DNA of 64,000 nt from Xanthobacteraceae bacterium (lineage in GTDB: Bacteria; Pseudomonadota; Alphaproteobacteria; Rhizobiales; Xanthobacteraceae), in NCBI GenBank assembly GCA_019752575.1, contig JAIELW010000014.1, positions 1 to 64,000 of the forward strand, read 5' to 3'. Below are positions 36,992-43,014 of this stretch, one piece after another (position 1 is the stretch's first letter; every line of letters begins with the position of its first letter). Made by a program: the position numbers and the translations under genes. Below the pieces are notes generated by a model. It was given only the letters and a program-made list of their open reading frames with translations. It was not told the origin of the DNA and did no database searches.

Positions 36992-37064
36992 TGATCCGGT
37001 TCTGACATTCGTACTACATTTCTCGCGAGCACTTTTACGAATGTCAGAACCAAAGGATCACTAG
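36988..37064. mobile_element. 77-bp CTAGTG palindromic element, copy 1
   Basis: Starts CTAGTGATCC and ends GGATCACTAG. The long stem pairs GGTTCTGACATTCGTA with TACGAATGTCAGAACC; the right arm has three additional A bases. The loop is about 23 bases. Its first bases supply the TAG stop of the preceding gene. It has the same length and ends as copy 2 but in reverse orientation (the bulge is in the other arm). A miniature palindromic element is the best interpretation; mobility is inferred. Confidence 0.7.
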
Positions 37065-37077
37065 AGTTATAAATTGG

Positions 37078-37154
37078 CTAGTGTCCTTTCGTATCCGACG
37101 TTCGCTCGGAAGGACGCTGCAATCGTCAAGCGAACGTCGGATACGGGACACTAG
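37078..37154. mobile_element. 77-bp CTAGTG palindromic element, copy 2
   Basis: Starts CTAGTGTCC and ends GGACACTAG. The stem pairs CGTATCCGACGTTCGCT with AGCGAACGTCGGATACG; the left arm carries a TTT bulge where copy 1 has it on the right. Arm bases differ from copy 1 on both sides so that pairing is kept. Only two bases separate it from the next start codon, so it also occupies the ribosome-binding region. Confidence 0.7.
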
Positions 37155-37156
37155 CT

Positions 37157-38170
37157 ATGGCTCTGGGCCGCGCCCGCGCCGACCGCAGGGTCGATTACTG
37201 GCCGGGTTTCGTCGATGCGCTCTCGACGCTCCTGCTCGTATTCATTTTTCTCGTCTCCATCTTCACGGTCGCGCAGTTTTTCCTGAGTCGCGAAATCGCG
37301 GGCAAGCAGGATCAGCTTTCGCGCCTGGCGGTTCAGCTCAAGCAGCTCGGCGACCTGCTCGCGCTCGAACGCGCTACATCCGCCTCGCTCGAAGATCAGC
37401 TCTCCGGCCTGCGCGCAACGCTGCGCAACGCTGAAACGGAGCGCGATAAACTGCGTGGCGACAGTACGGCGGCGGGGGATGCCAAGGGGCAGATCCAGTC
37501 GCTCAGCTCGGATCTCGAAGCCGAAAAGAAGATGAGCAGCCAGCAGATTTCGCAGATCTCGCTCTTGAACCAGCAACTCGCAGCACTCCGCCGCCAGATC
37601 GCGGCGCTCGAAGCGGCCCTCGAAGCCTCCGAAAAGCGCGACAGGGAAAGCCAGACCAAGATTTCCGATCTCGGCTCGCGGCTCAACGTGGCGCTCGCGC
37701 AGCGCGTGCAGGAATTGAACCGCTACCGCTCGGATTTCTTCGGGCGGCTACGCACCATTCTCGGCAACCGTCCCGACATCCGCATCGTCGGCGACCGCTT
37801 CGTGTTTCAGTCCGAAGTATTCTTCGATCCCGGCTCCGCCGAGTTGAAGGAAAGCGCAACGCCCGAACTCAACAAGCTGGCCGCCGCGTTACGCGAACTC
37901 GTCGACAAGATTCCGAAAGACATTCCATGGGTGCTGCGCGTCGACGGCCATACCGACGTGCGGCCGATTGCAAATGTACGCTTCCCCTCGAACTGGGAGC
38001 TTTCCGCCTCGCGCGCGATCTCGGTCGTGAAATACCTGACCACGAAGGGGCTCTCGCCCGACCGCCTCGTCGCCGCGGGCTTCGGCGAATTCCAGCCGAT
38101 CGATCCCGCAACCAACGACGAAGCCTATCGCCGCAACCGGCGCATCGAGCTGAAGATTACGGAGAGATAG
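37157..38170 (+). CDS. MotB-like OmpA-domain peptidoglycan-binding protein
   Basis: A 337-aa protein: a short cytoplasmic N-terminus, one helix (VDALSTLLLVFIFLVSIFTVAQFFL, about residues 20-44, with the Asp of MotB-like proteins), a long periplasmic coiled coil (about 50-180), and a C-terminal OmpA domain with VFFDPGSAELKESATPELNKLA, VDGHTDVRPI, NWELSASRAISVVKYL and RNRRIELKI. It forms a presumed proton-driven complex with the MotA-like protein. The translation start is ATG at 37157, directly after the palindrome, with only GGGA as a weak ribosome site. Confidence 0.88.
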   Translation: MALGRARADRRVDYWPGFVDALSTLLLVFIFLVSIFTVAQFFLSREIAGKQDQLSRLAVQLKQLGDLLALERATSASLEDQLSGLRATLRNAETERDKLRGDSTAAGDAKGQIQSLSSDLEAEKKMSSQQISQISLLNQQLAALRRQIAALEAALEASEKRDRESQTKISDLGSRLNVALAQRVQELNRYRSDFFGRLRTILGNRPDIRIVGDRFVFQSEVFFDPGSAELKESATPELNKLAAALRELVDKIPKDIPWVLRVDGHTDVRPIANVRFPSNWELSASRAISVVKYLTTKGLSPDRLVAAGFGEFQPIDPATNDEAYRRNRRIELKITER

Positions 38171-38192
38171 CGCGTCGTCCTGACAATTTAAT

Positions 38193-38284
38193 CGTCATGG
38201 CCGGGCTTGTCCCGGCCATCCACGTCTTTACTGCGCTGAAGAGTTGCTAAGGTGTGGATGCCCGGCACAAGGCCGGGCATGACG
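38193..38284. repeat. R1 palindromic repeat
   Basis: R1 copy between the MotB-like gene and the convergent ABC exporter. The right hairpin is GCCCGGCACAAGGCCGGGC. This shows how the same site looks at 42801 without the nested element. Confidence 0.9.
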
Positions 38285-38287
38285 AAA

Positions 38288-40084
38288 TCAGGAACCAGCG
38301 CCGAACTGCAACGCCGCCAGCCGCGAGTAAAGTCCGCCGCTTGCGGAGAGTTTCGCGTGCGTGCCTTCTTCGACCACGCGCCCCTTCTGCAAGACGACGA
38401 TGCGATCCGCGCCGAGCACGGTCGCAAGCCGATGCGCGATCACGAGCGAAGTGCGGCCTGCCATGATCCGCTCCAGCGCCTTCTGCACCAGCGCCTCACT
38501 CTCGGCGTCGAGCGCCGAGGTCGCTTCGTCGAGCAGCAGAACCGGCGCGTCGCGCAATACGGCGCGGGCAATCGCGAGCCGCTGGCGCTGGCCGCCGGAG
38601 AGCGTGACCCCGCGCTCGCCGACCGGCGTCGCGTAGCCTCGCGGAAGATTGCGCACGAACTCGTCCACGAGCGCCGTTTCGGCGGCGGCCTTTACTTCGC
38701 CGTCGCTCGCCCCCGGCTTGCCGTAACGGATATTGTCCGCGATCGACGCCGCGAAGATCGCGGGCTCCTGCGGGACCAGCGCGATGTTCTTGCGCACGTC
38801 ATGCGGATCGCTTTTCGAAATATCGACACCGTCAAAGAGAATTTTCCCACGCTTCAGATCGTCGAAGCGAAGAAGCAGATGAAAGATCGTGCTCTTGCCC
38901 GCCCCGGAGGGACCGACGATGGCGATCCGCTCGCCGGGTGCCGCCGCGAAACTCACATTATCGATCACTGGCGCATCGCGCAGCGAGGGATAAGCGTAGG
39001 AGACTTTCTCGAAGCGTACTTCGCCGCGCGGCTTCACGGGCAACACGAGCGGATACGGCGGCGCCTTGATCGCAGGCTCGATATGTAAGAGCTCGACGAT
39101 ACGCTCAGCCGCGCCCGCCGTTTGCGAAACCTCGCCCCAGACTTCCGCAAGTGCGCCGAGTGCGCCGGCAGCAAAAACGGCATACAGAACGAACTGCCCT
39201 AGCGTGCCCGGCGTCATCTGCCCGGCGAGCACGCTTTGCGCGCCGGACCACAGGATCAGAACGACGGAAGCGAAGGCGAGGAAGATCGCAATCGCCGTCA
39301 GGAACGAGCGCGAGCGCGTGGCGTCCCGCGCAGCAACGAACGCTTCGTCGACCGCCGCGCCGAAGCGCGCCTTCGCGGTTTCTTCCGCGGTCATCGCCTG
39401 CACCGTTCGCACCGCGACGATGGCTTCGACCGCGAATGCCGTGGCATCGGCGAGCTTGTCCTGCGCCAGACGCGAGCGCCTGCGGACCGCGCGTCCGAAG
39501 CCGAACAGCGGCAGCATCACGGCCGGAATTGCAATCAACACGAGCAGCGAAAGCTTCGGGCTGGTAATCACCATCATCGCCGCCGCGCCGATCAACAGAA
39601 GCGCATTGCGCAGCGCGACCGATGCGGACGAGCCCACCGCCGACTTGATCTGCACGGTGTCGGCGGTCAGCCGCGAGCTGATCTCGCCTGCCCGCGCGCT
39701 GTCGAAGAAGCCGGCATCCAGCGAAACGATCCGCGCGAAGACCGCGGACCTGAGATCGGCCACCACCCGCTCGCCGATCGTGGTGACTAAGTAGTAGCGG
39801 GCGGCACTCGCGAGCGCGAGGACCGCGACCACGCCGAGGATCGCGAGGAAGTACTGGTCGATCTTGCCGCCCGCGTCCGCCCCGAAGCCGAGGTCGATCA
39901 TGCGCCGCACCGCGAGCGGGATTGCGAGGGTCGCCGACGCTGCGACAAAGAGCGCCACGAGCGCCAGCAGGAAGCGGCCCGGATAGCGCAACACGAGAGG
40001 CATCAGCGCGACGAGCGGCCGGAACCGGGGCCGGGAGCCGTTTTCAGGCCTTTTTTGCGGCTCTCGATACTCGGCTTGAGTCAC
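38288..40084 (-). CDS. ABC exporter, fused permease and ATPase (ABCB-like)
   Basis: A 598-aa half-transporter. Six transmembrane helices occupy about residues 30-320, including the coupling region TSFFDSARAGEISSRLTADT-like stretch. The ATPase has Walker A GPSGAGKST, Q-loop VPQEPAIFAASIADNIRYG, signature LSGGQRQRLAIARA and Walker B VLLLDEATSALD. MsbA/ABCB-type transporters move lipids, peptides or drugs; the substrate here is unknown. The GTG at 40084 (MTQAEYREPQKRPEN) is preferred to the upstream ATG because the longer frame runs into the promoter of rpmE. Confidence 0.92.
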   Translation of the reverse strand: MTQAEYREPQKRPENGSRPRFRPLVALMPLVLRYPGRFLLALVALFVAASATLAIPLAVRRMIDLGFGADAGGKIDQYFLAILGVVAVLALASAARYYLVTTIGERVVADLRSAVFARIVSLDAGFFDSARAGEISSRLTADTVQIKSAVGSSASVALRNALLLIGAAAMMVITSPKLSLLVLIAIPAVMLPLFGFGRAVRRRSRLAQDKLADATAFAVEAIVAVRTVQAMTAEETAKARFGAAVDEAFVAARDATRSRSFLTAIAIFLAFASVVLILWSGAQSVLAGQMTPGTLGQFVLYAVFAAGALGALAEVWGEVSQTAGAAERIVELLHIEPAIKAPPYPLVLPVKPRGEVRFEKVSYAYPSLRDAPVIDNVSFAAAPGERIAIVGPSGAGKSTIFHLLLRFDDLKRGKILFDGVDISKSDPHDVRKNIALVPQEPAIFAASIADNIRYGKPGASDGEVKAAAETALVDEFVRNLPRGYATPVGERGVTLSGGQRQRLAIARAVLRDAPVLLLDEATSALDAESEALVQKALERIMAGRTSLVIAHRLATVLGADRIVVLQKGRVVEEGTHAKLSASGGLYSRLAALQFGAGS

Positions 40085-40179
40085 TTTCGGCTCTCGGCTA
40101 TATCGCCCGCCAATCAGCAGGGCTTGAGTAGATCGACCGGCGCGTGCCCCCGGCCCGCGCGAAGGCAAAGGATTTGGCG

Positions 40180-40416
40180 ATGAAAGAAGGCATTCACCCC
40201 GACTATCACACCATCAAGGTGGTGATGACGGACGGCTCGGAATACACGACGCGCTCGACCTGGGGCAAGGCGGGCGACACCCTCAATCTCGATATCGACC
40301 CGAAGACGCACCCGGCCTGGACCGGCGGCTCGCAGCAGCTCTTGGACCGCGGCGGCCGGCTGTCGCGCTTCAAGAACAAGTTCGGCGCGATCGGCGCCGC
40401 GAAGGAAAAGAAGTAA
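40180..40416 (+). CDS. rpmE: 50S ribosomal protein L31
   Basis: A 78-aa L31, recognised from [44 protein letters not shown] and [10 protein letters not shown]. It lacks the CxxC zinc pairs, so it is of the zinc-free (C-minus) type common in Alphaproteobacteria. AAAGGA stands 7 bases before the ATG at 40180. A strong terminator follows. Confidence 0.96.
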   Translation: MKEGIHPDYHTIKVVMTDGSEYTTRSTWGKAGDTLNLDIDPKTHPAWTGGSQQLLDRGGRLSRFKNKFGAIGAAKEKK

Positions 40417-40436
40417 GCGCGACGCGCTTTTCTAAC

Positions 40437-40466
40437 AAAAACCCCGCGGGCGACCGCGGGGTTTTT
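40437..40466 (+). terminator. Rho-independent terminator of rpmE
   Basis: AAAAACCCCGCGG and CCGCGGGGTTTTT around a GCGA loop, 20 bases past the rpmE stop. The flanking A and T runs mean it could act in both directions. Confidence 0.92.
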
Positions 40467-40479
40467 ACTTTTCGAACCG

Positions 40480-40574
40480 CCTCATCCTGAGAAGTCGCGC
40501 GAAGCGCGGCGTCTCGAAGGATGAGGCCTCATGGTTCGAGACGCGGCGCTAATGCGCCGCTCCTCACCATGAGG
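40480..40574. repeat. R2 twin-hairpin repeat
   Basis: Hairpins CCTCATCCTGAGAAG/CTCGAAGGATGAGG and CCTCATGGTTCGAGACG/CTCCTCACCATGAGG in tandem. It lies between the rpmE terminator and the rcdA stop. Confidence 0.88.
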
Positions 40575-40618
40575 ATTGATACCGGGCGGAGACGACGAAT
40601 GAATGTGAGCTCGAAAAT

Positions 40619-41140
40619 CTATCGCTTCGTATCGAAGGCCGCGCGCAAAAGCCCGATCTGCGCTTCCACCGGATTTTCCGCCTCGATCTTTTCCGGCACC
40701 TTCGCACTGTAGACGAGCTGGTCGAGGCGCAGCACCTGCTCGTGAAGATTGCGCGAGGTCTCGATTAAGCCCTGCAGGCGCTTCGGCAGCGAAGCTATGG
40801 ACTCTTCGTGAGAGGGATCCCAGTTCGAGAGCTTCACCTTGGTCTTTTCGGTCTTGGCTTGATCGAAGGTCAGCTCGCCTTCGTTGACCGCGCGTTGAAG
40901 CAGCAGCCACGACGCGATCTGCATGAGCCGCGTAGTGAGACGCATCGACTCCGTCGCGTAAGCGAGCGCCGCAGGCCGCGCCAGCGATTTGGCTTCAGTG
41001 CGGCCGGGGCCGTCGAGATAAGCCGCGGTCGCTTCCACGAGCGCCATGCCCTCGCGAAACAGCGTGCCGAACTGCTCGCCGGCAGCCATGCGCGCGGCGA
41101 GATGCACCGGACGGTCTTTCTTCTCGGTTGCGTCTGACAT
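40619..41140 (-). CDS. rcdA: DUF1465 protein, probable ClpXP adaptor RcdA
   Basis: A 173-aa helical protein matching the DUF1465 family, whose Caulobacter member RcdA helps deliver CtrA and other substrates to ClpXP. Recognisable stretches are REGMALVEATAAYLDGPGRTEAKSL, AYATESMRLTTRLMQIASWLLLQRAVNEGE and SRNLHEQVLRLDQLVYSA. The DUF1192 gene lies upstream on the same strand, as in other Hyphomicrobiales, but a terminator stands between them. Symbol by family homology; function in this species not shown. Confidence 0.8.
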   Translation of the reverse strand: MSDATEKKDRPVHLAARMAAGEQFGTLFREGMALVEATAAYLDGPGRTEAKSLARPAALAYATESMRLTTRLMQIASWLLLQRAVNEGELTFDQAKTEKTKVKLSNWDPSHEESIASLPKRLQGLIETSRNLHEQVLRLDQLVYSAKVPEKIEAENPVEAQIGLLRAAFDTKR

Positions 41141-41270
41141 TTTTTCCCCGGCAGCCCCTGCGCCGGACCCTGTTTAGCGCATCGCATGCCGCGATCCAAA
41201 GTCCGGATGGCGCGGCGAGAGCGAAGTTCTTTGCAAGTTGCACGCCGCCCACACTGTCCGGGATCGGGAC

Positions 41271-41300
41271 AAAAAAAGAGCCGCCCAAAGAGCGGCTCTG
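41271..41300 (-). terminator. Terminator behind the DUF1192 gene
   Basis: On the minus strand AGAGCCGC and GCGGCTCT arms enclose a short loop and are followed by TTTTTTT. It lies about 125 bases past the DUF1192 stop and before rcdA, so rcdA must have its own promoter. Confidence 0.85.
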
Positions 41301-41424
41301 AAGTCTGTTCACAGGGAGGCGTCAAACAGAGTGGACAGGAGCCACTCGACGTCCAGAAGCTGGACACCGCGATAGTGATCTCGAAACCTTAACGAGTGTT
41401 TAATGCGTAAAAATCTACTGAATC

Positions 41425-41616
41425 TCAGCGCTTAAAGAAGGCATCGGCCGCCGACTTGGAGGACTGCTTTTTCGCGATGTCGGCTTCTAGCCGGGCGATC
41501 TCTTCCTGCATGAGCTTGATGCGTTCGCGCAGTTCCTCCACCGAGATCAGCGAGAGATCGGCGCCGATTTCGTGCGCGATTTTCTTCTTCGGGCGGTCGT
41601 CGTCTTCCATTTTCAT
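41425..41616 (-). CDS. DUF1192 small coiled-coil protein
   Basis: A 63-aa protein: charged N-terminus MKMEDDDRPKKKIAHEIGAD, then LSLISVEELRERIKLMQEEIARLEADI, a single coiled coil, and a basic end. This is the DUF1192 pattern, widespread in Alphaproteobacteria and of unknown function. GGAGG stands 5 bases before the ATG at 41616. It is divergent from the quinone-reductase gene. Confidence 0.85.
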   Translation of the reverse strand: MKMEDDDRPKKKIAHEIGADLSLISVEELRERIKLMQEEIARLEADIAKKQSSKSAADAFFKR

Positions 41617-41722
41617 CGTTTCCTCCCGTTCCTGCTGACCCCGAATGTAGCGGCGGTAGCGCCGGATTGTCATGTCCGGCACGAGCCCCTAGAGAAAGCG
41701 CCGGAATATTCTGGAGCCCGCG

Positions 41723-42721
41723 ATGTCCCTTCCCGACAAGATGACCGTGATCGCCATGACCGCCCCCGGCGATCCGGATGTGCTCAAACCGCAGACCCGC
41801 GACGTGCCGAAGCCGGCCGACACGCAGATTCTCGTTCGCGTCCACGCAGCAGGCGTGAACCGCCCGGACGTGATGCAGCGGCAGGGCAAGTATCCGCCGC
41901 CGCCGGGCGCGCCGGATTATCCGGGTCTCGAGATCGCTGGCGAAGTAGCAAGCGTCGGCGCGAAGGCGTCGCGCTGGAAAACAGGCGACAAGGTCTGCGC
42001 GTTGGTCGCCGGCGGCGGCTATGCGGAATACGCGCTTGTCGACGAGACCAACGCGCTGCCCGTGCCGAAAGGTTTCTCGTTCACCGAAGCGGCAGCACTT
42101 CCCGAAACCTTCTTCACGGTCTGGCACAACGTATTCGAGCGCGGCCGCTTGAAGTCCGGCGAGACGATGCTCATTCACGGCGGCACCAGCGGCATCGGCA
42201 CGACGGCGATCATGCTCGCCAAGGCTTTCGGCGCGAAGGCGATTGCAACCGCCGGCTCCAAGGAAAAGACCGACGCCTGCCTCAAGCTCGGCGCCGATTT
42301 CGCGATCGACTACAAGACGCAGGATTTCGTGGCACTCACCAAAGAGCAGAGCGGCAAGGGCGCCGACCTCATCATCGATATGGTCGGCGGCGATTACGTC
42401 GACCGTAATCTCGATGCCGCGGCGGTCGAGGGCCGCATCGTGCAGATCGCGACCCAGAAGGGTTTCAAGGTCGAGATGAACCTCGTGAAGATCATGCAGA
42501 AGCGCCTGACCTTCACGGGCTCGACACTTCGCCCGCGCCCGGTTTCCGACAAGGCCGCGATTGCCGATGCGCTCCGCGCGAAGGTCTGGCCGCTCTTGGA
42601 TCAGGGCAAGATCAAACCGGTCATCGACTCGACCTTCCCGCTCGCCGAGGCCAATAAGGCCCACGCCCGCATGGAGTCCTCCAATCACGTCGGCAAGATC
42701 GTGCTGACGGTCGGCGAATAA
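41723..42721 (+). CDS. NAD(P)H:quinone oxidoreductase, PIG3 family
   Basis: A 332-aa zinc-free medium-chain dehydrogenase. It starts MSLPDKMTVIAMTAPGDPDVL and has the quinone-reductase pattern NRPDVMQRQGKYPPPPGAPDYPGLEIAGEV, the nucleotide motif IHGGTSGIGTTAIMLAKAFG near 150, and FTGSTLRPRPVSDKAAIADALR. It reduces quinones or related electrophiles with NADPH. It stands alone; an R1 repeat follows 10 bases after the stop. Confidence 0.93.
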   Translation: MSLPDKMTVIAMTAPGDPDVLKPQTRDVPKPADTQILVRVHAAGVNRPDVMQRQGKYPPPPGAPDYPGLEIAGEVASVGAKASRWKTGDKVCALVAGGGYAEYALVDETNALPVPKGFSFTEAAALPETFFTVWHNVFERGRLKSGETMLIHGGTSGIGTTAIMLAKAFGAKAIATAGSKEKTDACLKLGADFAIDYKTQDFVALTKEQSGKGADLIIDMVGGDYVDRNLDAAAVEGRIVQIATQKGFKVEMNLVKIMQKRLTFTGSTLRPRPVSDKAAIADALRAKVWPLLDQGKIKPVIDSTFPLAEANKAHARMESSNHVGKIVLTVGE

Positions 42722-42730
42722 TATTCCCCT

Positions 42731-42884
42731 CATCATGGCCGGGCTTGTCCAGGCCATCCACGTCTTTACAGCGTTGGCAGTTTGCTAAGGCGTGGATGCC
42801 CGGCACCCGATGTCGGGTTTACCCGACATCGGCAAATTGAATGCTCAAGTCGGCTAAAGCCGACTTGAGGAGCCGGGCATGACG
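42731..42884. repeat. R1 repeat interrupted by a nested twin-hairpin element
   Basis: The first half, CATCATGGCCGGGCTTGTCC to GCGTGGATG, is normal R1. The second hairpin, which should read GCCCGGCAC-GAGCCGGGC, is split at its loop by the element at 42807-42869; the two halves on either side still read GCCCGGCAC and GAGCCGGGCATGACG. Confidence 0.85.
42807..42869. mobile_element. Nested twin-hairpin element, copy B
   Basis: Hairpin 1 at 42807-42832: arms CCGATGTCGGG / CCCGACATCGG, loop TTTA. Linker CAAATTGAATG. Hairpin 2 at 42844-42869: arms CTCAAGTCGGCT / AGCCGACTTGAG, loop AA. Inserted precisely in the apical loop of the R1 hairpin. Confidence 0.75.
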
Positions 42885-43014
42885 ATATTGGATAATCGCG
42901 AGCGTTAACCCGCATTTCCCGCTTGCCTTGCCGCCGCCGCAAGCGGCGGCTACTTCTGGCCGTGGCCAGGAGGGGGTTCCGGGCTCTAGTACCCACTGTC
43001 CCGGAGGGTCCGAA

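Noticed and set aside
35987-38170. The MotA-like/MotB-like pair as a Zorya-type anti-phage system (ZorA-ZorB)
   Set aside because: No ZorC/ZorD helicase or nuclease gene is adjacent, the MotA-like protein lacks the very long ZorA tail, and the surroundings are housekeeping genes.
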